Shown here one piece after another: positions 46,901 through 59,010 of a stretch of 64,000 bases of DNA. The DNA lies in the NCBI GenBank assembly GCA_032158295.1, contig CM063258.1:2004001-2068000 (forward strand). Reading direction: 5' to 3'. The translations under genes and the position numbers were made by a program. How positions within the stretch are numbered: the stretch's first letter is position 1; each line of letters starts with the position of its first letter. A model generated the notes under the pieces. The model worked only from the letters and a program-made list of their open reading frames with translations, made no database searches and had not been told where the DNA came from. The stretch comes from Pycnopodia helianthoides (Eukaryota; Echinodermata; Asteroidea; Forcipulatida; Asteriidae).

Positions 46901-49362
46901 GCGCGTTTTTTTAGACTGCGCAAATTACAGAAATGACTGCCCAAAAATGAATTTGAATGACTAAATACACGCCTCAAAAAGCTCCTGCGAATTTGAATGC
47001 TGCTTTGTTGAACTGTTAAATTGAATGATTAGTTTGTTAAATCGAATGACGCAACAGTACATTTGACTAGTCATAAAACGAAATCGAATGACCCTTTTCA
47101 GAAGCATTCGATTTCGCGCGAAATAGAATGGCGCAGTGGTTTAATTAGCTGCTCACTTGCCGAAATTGACCGAGAAAACCTATAAGTGAATAATAATATA
47201 ATAATGCATGCGAGGCACTCCCATGCCGTATCCTGGAAGGCCTGTGTGTATTGGGCATATAGGGCTAGGCCTGATGGTGATGCAGCGCTGAAAGCATAGG
47301 CATAATACCGATTTTTGATTGGTCAATGGTCCACGTACAAATGTACACTGTACTGCCCGAAAGGTTCAAGAAAAAATCGCATCCTGGGCAGAGGCCGACC
47401 ACCAATGCTATCATACTTTAACACACTAGTTCCTCTTTTTTTTAGAAGTAACCCCCTAAAATCCTTTTTAAAAAAAAGATGAGATTTCAAGCTCACAATG
47501 AAGACACACTTCATAGAGAAGGGGGAGGGGGAGTACCCCCCATGCCCCATATCGAACACCAAATGCAGCAAAGTAAAAATGATGTACTATAAACTAATTG
47601 TGAATACATACTCATTGCGAATTTTCAGAATAGGGTACCAGATATCCTTTGTGTTCACGATCATATACTCAACACCACCGTAGTCGTCAGGATTCCAGCT
47701 CAATCTCTCATCTTCCCATTGCTATGGTTTCAACAAAACATAAGAGAGGTTCAAGTGAAGTTTTACCATAGTAAATGTGATATCCTCTATGCGTGTTACT
47801 TTATGCTTCAACACTACTGTTTGTTATTGATGTTATATGCTTCAACGCACATGTGAGAAACATAAAAGCATAAATGTAACGAGTTAGAATATCTTCCGTG
47901 TCACCCATTCGTTCTATTAAAGTGCTTGTCAGATCCTTACAGTATGTTGAAGACAAAATTGTATAAATTTGTAGAATTTGCTGATATCAGATCACGGTGT
48001 GAAGAAAGAAAAAACAATTGTGTCTTTTAGGATGCAGGACTCCATGGCAACCAGCTTCACATGATAGAACTATTCTTTTGATCCTACTTTTGTAGTTCTT
48101 TTTTCAACTTCATTCTAGCTTTTGCTCGTACATAGCTATGCATTTCCCTTATTTCATCCTCGTTTTACCTCAAGATGGTATTTTACCTTAATAAGGTCTA
48201 GTCCAATTAAGTAAAGGTTTAATTCCCGGATCACTGAATAATAGTTTTAACTTAAAGGAACATTACAGAATTGGTAAGAAAAAAACTTGTAAAATATACT
48301 TTTTGATCACATATTTACATAAAACTTACACGGTCTAATGATGACGATAGTAGAAAACATTCCTCGAAATGTTTCTGTCTGAAATGCCATATTTGATGAG
48401 AAATGAACAAACTAATTTTCCGATTGGAGTTTATCGCTCAGTGAGCGTTTTATTCATTTGTTGAATCTATATGATTTCATGCAAATGTGTAATCGGGTTT
48501 TCACTATTTTCTCGTGACCCAGATGGCCGATCGATCTCAAACTTCTACAGGTTTGTCAGTGTATGTATATGGTGGATTACATAAAGTGCTTACACTGCAA
48601 GCAACTGTTTTGCTAGCAAAAACCAATTCTGTAATGTTCCTTTAAGAAATGTTTAATTAAAAAAAATAATAATAATAGGTTTATACTCACCACTGAGAAG
48701 GAGGCAGCAGAAATCAGATGTTGTTGTCTTGAATCCTAAATGCAAAGGAAAAGTTGTAAATTTTGTTGAACTGATCTTTGTGATCGGAAAAAAAGTTGAT
48801 GAACAGGCCTGACCGAAAATAAAATGTTTGTTTTTGTGAATAACGAAAAATGGAAATGTAAAAATTCGGCCGGCTGCTTCCTTTAATTTGAAAGTGTTTT
48901 GACGGAAATATTTGTCTTTTAAATTAGTGTGATATTGCCAATCAGTGAATAGATTAAACTGATCAATGTTGTTTTCAGATAACGAACATTATCCCGGAGG
49001 CCTGCTTCATTGTTAATCGACCATTATTGCAGATGATATATTTGAGCTACTCACTGCACACGATCGATTAAGTAGTCAATAACCGACTCATTGCTTTTGA
49101 TAATGAGGTAATCATTAATTGAACCGATGTTAAGAGTCATTTAGTTACCTACCAAACTCAAAACAGCAATGCGTTCTTGACCGACAATGACGTACACATC
49201 AACGGGTTGTGTGGCGTTTTTGACCGGTCGAACACGGCGATCATAACGGCCCGATGTGTCCAGGAGATTCTCGAATAGACGCTGCTCGTCGTTCCATGGT
49301 GAAACAGCCTCAGAAAACATAACACGGCACACGAACCACAACCAAATTACAGCTCGATTCAT
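43980..49362 (-). CDS. Nicotinic-type Cys-loop receptor subunit, copy C
   Basis: Open five-exon gene: 49362-49153, 48735-48691, 47721-47612, 45568-44782, 44102-43980 (TGA); 424 residues. Same signal peptide, loop D Trp and W-N-P-D-D-Y-G-G block, C-x13-C Cys-loop with F-P-F-D, L-P-P-E-C-G-E-K at the M1-M2 junction, short M3-M4 loop and M4 exon as copy B. Differences: the third exon ends Y-P-I-L-K-I-R-N rather than Y-P-R-L, and the segment before the fourth extracellular Cys is Q-P-V-K-S-K-C. The loop B Trp and the Cys pair are missing here too. Intron 3 holds the element 46220-47184 and intron 2 a TTAA MITE, making this the longest copy. Confidence 0.93.
46220..47184. mobile_element. ~965 bp inverted-repeat element, intron 3 of copy C
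   Basis: Begins TATAGGTTTTCTCGGTCAAA and ends TTGACCGAGAAAACCTATA. The inverted ends extend ~37 bases with three mismatches (…CGGCAAATGAGCAGC against …CGGCAAGTGAGCAGC). The interior repeats motifs such as CAATTTCG and TCGAATGA. No transposase frame. Confidence 0.85.
48256..48641. mobile_element. TTAA-target MITE (AGGAACATTACAG family), copy 3
   Basis: In intron 2 of copy C, flanked by TTAA at 48252-48255 and 48642-48645; ends AGGAACATTACAGAATTGGT and inverted. Nearly identical to 12773-13164 and in the same orientation. The equivalent place in copy D's intron reads AATTTAAGAATAAT, one TTAA without insertion (near 58288). Confidence 0.88.
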
Positions 49363-50117
49363 GATCGTTGAACGAAGAAACTGCTCTACGAAATCGCGTA
49401 GACCTACTTACTGGTTTTGTTTTTTGTAGAACAGCGAGATGTTGTAGATGATGGAAGGTCCTACGCAGTCTAATCACGGACTCACTGGGACTCGGAAGTG
49501 TTTTATGCCCGATCTCAAAATAATGTCACCGGACTATAACAGCACACGTTTATGCACGCCCAAATGAAGCAATTTAATATTCAAGGTCGTGGCCGTTGGT
49601 TGTAGATATACAACCATAGTAAATATGCATTTAAAGTGTGATCTACAGTCGCATGCAAAAGCTTCCAGTTAGAGGCACGGCCTTGTCTTTGTTATTCTGC
49701 CTTGCTCGATTTCACAAAGCACTATAATTCATCTTTAGATGAGTTGCCATAATAGTGTTATTTATTAGAGCTAGAGACAGCACTACTCTAAATATAGCAA
49801 ACGTAACCGCACTGGCCAACCGCATGGATTCGAATCGTTATGGGTAATTTACATACAAATATCCGCTTACATAATGTTGGCTGTGTGAACTGTGTTATAC
49901 GATGGGTAAGCACCATTTTCTCAATGGAAAATATGTGTCATATGATTGTGTACCTCCAGCCCTAGTTTTATTATATAACTCTATACAACCCTATACTTAA
50001 TCGGAGTTTCAAGGCTCTGGAACCTATTTGTGTAAGACTAGTTCCTTGGTTACGATCACTGATACTGCTGGACAATCCCAAAGTCATTCTGCCTCAATTT
50101 GTTGCTCCTGTGATTAA

Positions 50118-51532
50118 AGGGACACAGCGGCTGCGTTTTGCTATTTTAGGCTAGAAAATAGACCAAAACATGACTCCAAAGGTCTTTCCGAAATGGAGAA
50201 GAAGGGTTCCTAAAAGAAACAATCAAATTTGGCCGTTTTGAGCATTTTCTATAAAAAAAAAAGAAGGTCACGTGATTTATCACTGGACCAACATGTGGTT
50301 CGGCTAAATCGCGTGATTTCCGGAATTAGTTTTACTTAATCTATTTCTGTGACGTCACTCTATTGTTCAAAGTGTAGATTATTTTTACGAATTTACACTT
50401 AACTGTAGATTCGTTACGAATCTACACTTAAGTGTAGATTCGTAACGAATCTACAGTTGAGTGGATTCGTTACAAACTAAAGTGAAATGTTCGACGGGAA
50501 AATGACTGTCTTTCCAAATTGAAAGGAGAACATGATGTGCACCAAACACAGCTTTTAATGTACTTTACCATAGAAACTGTATCACATGCAGGAATCTAAC
50601 AAACAACTCATCACACATACATAATCTGTAAAAGCTTTTTTAACAAGCTAATCACTCAATTAACACTCAATTATTCAGGAAATAGTTTAAGTCAGAGAAT
50701 AGACTCTAAAGTGTAGATTCGTGAACACAATGTACTCGCCTTCGGCTCGTACATTCTATTCACGAATCTACAATTTCTCATCCATTCTCCTTTACTTCCC
50801 GCAGTATAAAAGTGAATTACTGAACCAAATTGAAATATTTCTTTAAAACAATTATTCATGTCTTGAGTATTTGACAAAAAAAGACTATGTATTCAGATTA
50901 TGGATACTTGTTTTAAACAATGATGAACAATCAAACGTAACATTCGCATTCAAAGAGTCCGTGCAACGGAAGCGTGTTTTACGGCGCATCAGCGTGGGGA
51001 GCTAGCGGAACGTAAACATTGTGGCATATCCCGTACAGCCGGTGCCATGTCTCGTGGGGCCAGAGAGACAAACCACGGGGGCATGAACTTCTACGCTTGC
51101 CGGTCTGGCCGTGAGCTTGGGAGCTTTTGTGAAGGGGTAGGGAGCAAGACCATTAATTACGTTGTTTAGTACGAGGGTTTTAGTCTGTACCCCTAGCTAC
51201 TATCCCCTAACTATTGTCACGTTACGTGTTGCCTGCGCTACACACGCGGCGGGACGACGACGGACTGTTTATCCCAAACAGCTGGTCTACGTCTATGTAC
51301 TAACAGCTGCACGATAATGGTGTGGATCGGACTAGACTGAAGTGTGTTTATGTAATTTGTTTTATTTTCACGTGAATTTGTGATTGATGGACACACAGAC
51401 TGGATCATCATTCCTCGCCATTGTTATAATTAATACATGAACAGAGCACCAGTCTACTTACAACATTGCGCAACAATGTCACGTAAACTTGACATTTGTC
51501 TGTGATTCCACATCACTAAAAGGTATGTCCCT
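50118..51532. mobile_element. 1.4 kb TTAA-target element
   Basis: Flanked by TTAA at 50114-50117 and 51533-51536; ends AGGGACA and inverted (A)TGTCCCT. The sister interval reads CCCTGTGCCTACATTTGTGT (28103-28122) where this one reads CTCCTGTGA, element, AATTTGAGT, so it is an insertion. It contains a set of TGTAGATTCGT palindromes (50370-50475) and a related one near 50712-50772. The right half is GC-richer with no recognisable coding sequence. Probably a non-autonomous piggyBac-like element. Confidence 0.75.
50370..50475. repeat. Clustered TGTAGATTCGTAACGAATCTACA palindromes
   Basis: CTGTAGATTCGTTACGAATC, ACACTTAAGTGT and GATTCGTAACGAATCTACAG follow one another, giving overlapping perfect palindromes over ~100 bases. 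A split version (GTGTAGATTCGTGAACA ... TTCACGAATCTAC) lies at 50710-50772. Confidence 0.85.
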
Positions 51533-51756
51533 TTAAATTTGAGTTCTGATGTTCTTTGTGCTAAAACTGGTGTTTGCCACCATGACACTGCACAACAATC
51601 AACCTGCAAAGAACTATTCAGGCCAGTTGGTTCTCTTTCACCGTGACATTGAAGCCTCAACAATGGTCTAATTTGTAACCTTTTGAGACGACTGAGTCTT
51701 TGTCTATACTATAATGAAGACACTTGCATTGATCCCTATTTATTAAACCCTGAAAT

Positions 51757-52116
51757 TGGAATGCAAGTAATTATGTACTGGACATGTACACTGGAAGGCG
51801 AATTGCTTACTACAGCAATTCATCATGTACACTTCAGTTACAACTGGTGCGCTATGGCGAGGTTCATTCCAGCAATTGGATTTCAAGTAATTATGTACTG
51901 GACATGTACACTGGAAGGCGAATTGCTTACTACAGCAATTCATCATGTACACTTCAGTTACAACTGGTGCGCTATGGCGAGGTTCATTCCAGCAATTGGA
52001 ATGCAAGTAATTATGTACTGGACATGTACACTGGAAGGCGAATTGCTTACTACAGCAATTCATCATGTACACTTCAGTTACAACTGGTGCGCTATGGCGA
52101 GGTTCATTCCAGCCCT
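51757..52116. repeat. Three exact-length 120-bp direct repeats
   Basis: Units begin near 51757, 51877 and 51997 (ATTGGAATGCAAGTAATTAT) and are almost identical. The period is 120, a multiple of three, so long frames stay open on both strands (51683-52120 plus, 51743-52072 minus). The paralogous segment at 28340-28465 has a single, diverged unit. The open frames look like a by-product of the repeat; no family is recognised. Confidence 0.9.
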
Positions 52117-53709
52117 ATAATAATGAGAAACTATAGCTAGAGAGAAGGTTCGCGTAATGGGATTTAATCAAGCGCATAAAATTATAACCCTTTTTATTGC
52201 AACGTCACATCCCGAGTTTTTGCCAACCAAGGTTAAATACTGTACTTCTACAAATGTACGCTTACCTTAAACTCTAGTAAATTATTAACCTTTTTGGGGT
52301 AATCCTAACTCGAGTAAACTTGTGTAGGAAAAAAACCCGCAAATTTAATCCGCCTGGTTGGAAATTAACCAAAACCAACATTAACATATTAACACCGACA
52401 GCAGTATAGTATCCTCAAAAAGATACACACAAACAATCCTTGAATATAACCAAAGTCAAATAAAGTATCAGATTTTATTTCATGCTTTTAATATCTGACA
52501 CAATAGTTTAATATCAAGAGGTGAACAAATTTCTTTTTTTTAAAGTAGAGCAATGATATATTTTTAAAAATATTAACAAAAACGAATTGTTACTACTTTT
52601 GGTCATGGAAAAGATATAAAGACTCAACTAATTTTTACGTTATTGTAGTGGTGGGAATAGATTACAGCAAAATATATTCATTCGCAAACTTTAATTCCAA
52701 CGAAAGAAAACTATGGAATATTTCTCAAAGCCCTACCACATATTATGACGTCACAGAAGATCTAAACGCTACCAGTTATTATGAAGAAATGTAAATCACT
52801 ACTGGAAAAATAGTCTTTTTACAAAGGCTTGATACATCAAGCGTTAACATTAATTTTACGACATTGGTAAATGGGTAGATCCTTACAAAATACAAAATGA
52901 ACAATTAATACTATATTCTGAACTAATTAATTGTTACCTGCTTGACAGGTTTTTAATCCCTGGAATTACACTAATTATTGGCTCCCTAGTGTTAACCAAC
53001 AAGTTTGAGTGGTCGGGGTTGTTGGAAACCTCAGAACCTGGCTGAGGCTTTCAGCAAGACATCTAGAAGCCTGCTACGAATAACAGATGGCTCCACTTTA
53101 TCAGAGGGTTAGATCTCTGGGTAGGTCTCGGCATGTCTGTACAATTGTTGTGCACGAAGTATATGAGTTAAAATATTTGTCAGCCCTCAAAAATAAATAA
53201 ACAAACTGTACACAACTCTTGGACCTGACCCCCCCCCCCAACCCATTAGATCTAGATATGTGGAATGGTCCAGTCTAGAATATCAAGGACTTTGACTCCC
53301 CCAGGGCATTGCACTTTGGAGAAAACAGTGAAATAAACAAAATGTGCCATGACTTATAGTGTTACCATCGCTCACTTAAGAGTGTTAAAACAGGGTCTTT
53401 TCCATTTTTACACCCATGTGACACAAACACCTTTGCAAAACTACAATACACTTTTTAGTTCACTTGAATAATTATTGTCAATAGTTCTATCTAGCTGTAC
53501 AAATTCTGGAGAGAGCCAATGATGAACTAGACGTTTCGTCCACGTATGCTCTGATCTGAATGTCTTCACTAAGAACCGTAATGGCTATCGCAATTCTTAT
53601 GACGTAGAGTAAGGATTGTATAATTTATCCACCTTAAAAATTTGAGAAACTTGAAATTCTATTCGTGGTTTCCATGGTGCTCAGAGAATTCAATTTTCTC
53701 CCATCTGGC

Positions 53710-56700
53710 TCAGTCAGAAATAGCAGGAAGTACTAAAAAGAATATATTCAAGAAAAAGCCGCAGACATACAAAGCAAACCCAAACATATCAAGACGACGG
53801 GCAACCATCTTCCAGTTAGTGGCGACTGTTACCTGTCAAAGAAATGAAACAATTAATACTTAATAGCTATTAAACTTTCTATCCAACCATTAGAAAGCCT
53901 AAAATCCTAAAATCAAATTAGCGAAACCTTGTAATGAGAACAGGTAGGCATCATAATAGGACTACTTCATGTCTGGGCCAAGTAGCATATAGTATTGTTC
54001 ATTTGTTGTTAGCTAACTTGCATGGTCCGCATTTTCATTTATCTTATCAGTACAGTATTTTGTAAGTATTTAGTAAGTGAGTGAGCAAAATATTGCAATA
54101 CGAAACTATAGTTAGTATTTTGACAATTGGCAACTTGCAAGAGAGGGCGGTGTTTATGGATAAGAAGTGTTTCTTTTGAGTCTTACTAAGAAACAAGTTG
54201 ACAACAGACATGAGACCGTTTCGAAACCATGGCGTCAGTCTTGGCTACGGCTTACGCTCCATCAGTTATTTTGAAAACATACGCTTTCGGTATGGGGCTT
54301 CAAACAAACAGACGGAGCTTAAAGTGACACGTTGCCTTGGATTGGGCGCTTCGGGCTATAAAATGCATTTGTTTTGAAATGAATTATGGTCAGGAGTGCG
54401 GAAAGATGTATTAAAAGTAGTATATCAAGAGTCAAATAATTATTCCTAGAAATGTTGTGGATTTGTGTGATTTTAAGACAGAACACGGTCCGCTATTTTC
54501 TTTGATCATAGAACCAAATTTTTTTGGTTTTTTTTTGCCACTTCAAGGTGAGGATTACACTTAACTGATTTGGGCTGTTGACCCAAATCAACTGACACCA
54601 GGGTCACGTTGCCACCTACTCCTGGGGCTGAAACAGGGTCACCCCCTTTATGGTCCGTAGGGATGTAGGCAAGGGTATCATCCACTAGGAGCCTGGCTGG
54701 TAGAGCAGAATGCAATACCTTCACAACTTTTTACGAAGCAATTATGGTTATGTGTATTGCTCAAGGGCACAAGTGTCATGACCGGGATTCGAACCCACGC
54801 TGTGCTGTTGACAACACAGGAGCTTGGGTCCGGAGAACTAGACCACTCGGCCACGACACGCCAAAGGAATTTCTCGCTTTTTGTAATCACCACTCACTAT
54901 TTATAACACACTGTAAGTGTTTTTGTGCACGAATAGATTTTCAAAAGAAAAGGATACATAACTGACAGAGCCAATGCCCAAAGCCGTAGTTTCGAAAACG
55001 GCGTATGTTGTCATTCCATTCACAAGAATGTCGGATTAATAGCTGGTCTGCTGCCACCCAGCGTCCCCGGAAGTCTCGCATTCATATACGCAATATTATT
55101 AGATTGCGAAGGAGATCTTTTAAGAGAGTGCTTTGTAACAATTATACAAAACATTTCACCTTTGATTTATCATCTTCTAATGCGTCTACATCATGTCTCA
55201 AGATGCTGTTCTCTCGGGCGATCGTACTGCAGTGGTTTACATCAACCGTCTTCTTCTTTGTGTCCTCTCGGTGGTGTAAGGTAAGAGTTACGGCCGTCAA
55301 CAACACAGAACCACCCGACAAGAAGAAGTTGTTGACGATGAATAAAAGCAGAGCCGGAGGTCTGCTGTGACCACCGTCTGGTAATGCTGCCTCGACCAGC
55401 GTCTGAAAGACCACGAAACCTAAGAGTATAGCCACGCCAAAGGAAAGTTTCTCACCGCACTCTGGTGGAAGCCAAAAGATGGCGGCTGCAAAGATGGCCA
55501 GCATGGTTGATGGAGCTAACACTGAATACACATACAACTCCCATTGACGCTCGAAGTTTAACGTTATTGTAATGTCGCTTGAATACAGGCACCTGGGATC
55601 TGTAGTGAGAGGCGATCTTTCCCAATCGACTGACGACGAATCTGAGAGGTCCACCTCAAAATTAGCGCATTTGTTTTTGAATGTTCGGAGGGTTATGTTT
55701 AGCAACTTCCAGTCATCAACAACGAATTGGGTATAGTTCTTGGTCAGACGAGCAAAGAGCCTTATGAGAGACTCTGGTGTGGTTGAAAATCCTACCCAGA
55801 GACGACAACTTTGACTATCAAATGGGAATTCGGTCTGCTGGAAGAAACAGTACGTGTTATACCTGATCAGGTTAATTGTGTTAACCGTGCCGTTGTACAT
55901 CACCAGGGATTCTGTCGAGTCTCCGAGAACTGCAGCTTGTTCTTTACTATGTGAGTAAAAACAAAACCAAAGACTTTTCAGAGTTCAGTGGATCAATATT
56001 GACTGTACGAACATTTTGACTAACGGATTATATTTTTTACAGTATTGTAACTCTGCACACCGTGTACTTATTATATAGAGTTAAGGTACTCCATGTTTAT
56101 ATTAACGCAGGAATTTATATGTGAGATCCGTTGCAAGTCTCCATTCATATTGAGGTGAAGGGCGTAAGGAAAGTCTTACCACTTGTGCTAAACAAGGTTT
56201 ACTAAAAACCACGCGGACACACTCTGTGTCGCGTTTCTTGTAAACATCTGCAATCACGAATAGTGAGGCGTATTTCACTGAAGAGACACCAAACTAATTT
56301 GTTTTTTCTTTAATTTAAATAGAAAAACAAGATGGCTTCACTAAATCACTTATTAACATAACGACCGTGTCCGAATGGATGACTTCGGCTGTGGCTAAGG
56401 TCATATCTCTGAAAAATGCCTTTTGTCAAACGTTATCGCTGCAGCCAAAAGCCACCGCCGTAGCCGAAGTTACTTTATTCGGACGCGGCCATTACCTGCA
56501 ATGTATTATTAAAAAGAAGGAAAACAAGCAGAATGCAAGCTAGGCTCAATAAACTATGACGAGAACCAACGTGGCATAGTCCCATGCCGTATATGGGGTG
56601 CGAATGTTTTTCACCTGAACCTTTCGAGCAGTACAGTGTACATTTGTACGTGGGCCATTGACCAATCAAAAAGCGGTATTATGTGACGTCACTGTGGATT

Positions 56701-59010
56701 CAGGCGGGTAAATGCGTCGGTTCAATAACATAAGGTGGAAAACGAAAGACCGTGAGTTCGAGTGCATTACAGCGCGTGCCATCTTTTATGGGATTTCCCA
56801 TGCCACTTACGGTGCCTACTGTCAATGACTGTTTAAAAACGTAAACAAACCCATGGAACCAGTGACAGTTGGCTACTCTTTACGTGTAGGTCTTAGGCGC
56901 TGCATCGCCATCAGGCCTAGCTCTAGCCTATAACAAAGGCCTACTGCAGCTTGTGCTTTGCTAGGTTTGTATAAATCTTGAAATGAGGTAGGCCTAGTAG
57001 CCTAGTATTAATAATAGCATATCGTGGCGTCTAGGCTAGCTAGATCATGAAATTTCCTAATACTGCAGGCCTACTGTGTACATTTTGTGTACTAAATCAG
57101 TGTAAATTTTAGTACATCATACAGCGATCATACATCGCATTGTTTCAACAAAGAAACCGATGCAAGTTGTGCACAATGATTGCAAAGAACTGTATATAAC
57201 TTAATACGATCTGCTGCTGTACAATTTTGACTAATCGAATGCGATTTCTCCACTTCAACATTTTGCTAAACACCCGCCATCTTTACTCAGTGGTTCAACG
57301 TCATCAACACAGCCTTGCTCTGATTGGCTTAAACTCCACGTACAATGTACACCGTACTGCCAGAAAGGTTCAGGAAAAAAAATCGCATCCGGGGAAGAGG
57401 CCGATCACCAATGCTATCATACTTTAACACACTGATTTCCTCTTTAACAGAAGTACCCCCCTAAAATCCTCTAAGGAATTGATAAGATTTCAAGTCCACA
57501 ATGAATACACACTTACTATACGGGGGGAGACCAGCATGCCAAAAATCGCACACCAAATGCAGCAAATTAAAAAATTAAGTACTATAAACTATCGTGAATA
57601 CATACTCATTGAGTACTTTCAGTCTGGGGTACCAGATATCCTTTGTGTTCACGATCATATACTCAACACCACCGTAGTCGTCAGGATTCCAGCTCAATCT
57701 CTCATCCTCCCATTGCTACGGTTACAACAAAAGATTAGAGCGATTCAAGTGAAGTTATAACCATTAGTAAATACGATATCCTCTGTGCGTGTTACTTTAA
57801 TACTATGCTTCAACACTACTGTTTGTTATTGATGTTATATGCTTCAACGCACATGTGAGAAACATAAAAGCATCAATGTAACGAGTTAGAATATCGTCCG
57901 TGTCATTTTACTCATTCGTCCTAAAGTACTTGTCAGATCATTACAGTATGTTGAACAAAAACAATAAATTTGCAGAATTTGCTGAAATAAAGATCACATC
58001 GTGAAAAAAAATATCAATGTGTTTCTTTTAGGTTTCAGGACTCCATGACAACCAGCTTCACTTCCCTAGTTTTTCGCTGTTTCATATAACTATTCTTTTG
58101 ATCCTATACTTTTGTAGTTCTTTTATGCCAACTGATTCTAGCTTCTGCTCGTACATAGCTGTGCATTTCTATTGTTTCATCGTCGTTTTTCCCCAAGATG
58201 GCGGACGGATGACGTCAGGGCATGAAGGTCTACTCCGAAGTAAAGGTTTATTTCCCGTTTCACTGAATAAACTACACCAATTTTTTAATTTAAGAATAAT
58301 ATAACTTTATAAATAATGATACGTACTCACCACTGAAAAGGAAGCAGCAGAAATCAGATATTGGTTCCTTGAATCCTAAAGGAAAAGAAAAGTTGTTCCT
58401 TTTTATAAACTGATCTTTGTGATCGGGAAACAATATGGATGAAACAGGCTAGGCCTTACCGAAAATAAAATGTTGATTTTTGTGAAAAACTAAAAATGTA
58501 CTTGTTAAAAATTGGCCGACTACTTCCACTACTTTGAAAGTGTTTTGACGGAAATATTTGTCTTTTAAATTGGTGTGACCTTGACAATCAGTGAATAGAA
58601 CTAAACTAATCAATTTTGTTTTCAGATACCGAACAATATCACGGATAGGCCTGATTCGTTTTTTATCGACCATTAATGCAAATAAATGATATACTGTTCT
58701 TTGAGCTACTGCACACGATCATTAATCGACTCATTGCTTTTCTAACTATGTAATCGTTAATTGAACCGATATTAGTCTAAAGATTCACTTAGTTACCTAC
58801 CAAACTCAAAACAGCAATGCGTTCTTGACCAACAATGACGTACACATCAACGGGTTGTGTGGCGTTTTGGACCGGTCGAACACGGCGATCATAACGCCCC
58901 GATGTGTCCAGGAGATTCTCGAATAGACGCTGCTCGTCGTTCCATGGTGAAACAGCCTCAGAAAACATAACATGGCACACGAACCACAACCAAATTACAG
59001 CTCGATTCAT
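53710..59010 (-). CDS. Nicotinic-type Cys-loop receptor subunit, copy D
   Basis: Open five-exon gene: 59010-58801, 58375-58331, 57715-57606, 55946-55160, 53832-53710 (TGA); 424 residues. The start is the ATG shared by all copies (M-N-R-A-V-I-W-L-W); an upstream in-frame ATG at 59055 exists but is not in the other copies. Conserved: signal peptide, Q-W-E-D-E-R-L-S-W-N-P-D-D-Y-G-G, C-x13-C Cys-loop, L-P-P-E-C-G-E-K, Leu at M2 9', M4 exon. Loop C has single Cys in D-P-R-C-L-Y-S-S. Exon 4 is nearly identical to copy E from the M1 region onward, so D and E are the most recent pair. Intron 4 holds a SINE. Confidence 0.93.
54537..54862 (-). mobile_element. Complete tRNA-Leu-like SINE
   Basis: Minus strand from 54862: head GGCGTGTCGTGGCCGAGTGG (A box), long variable region, GGGTTCGAATCCCGGTCATG (B box), linker, then a conserved body with CAGCCCCAGGAGTAGGTGGC and a 3' end matching 13925-14107. 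About 325 bases, in intron 4 of copy D on the gene's sense strand. Confidence 0.85.

Larger units (their letters stand above)
49363..53709. other. Intergenic between receptor copies C and D
   Basis: Upstream region of copy C, then sequence shared with the A-B interval, split by a 1.4 kb TTAA element (50118-51532), a 120-bp triplication (51757-52116), and the 3' flank of copy D with a poly-C run at 53230. No further gene recognised. Confidence 0.65.

Noticed and set aside
51683..52140. Repetitive protein-like frames on both strands
   Set aside because: Arise from a 120-bp triplication, a multiple of three, with no stop in either direction; no start context or homologue recognised.
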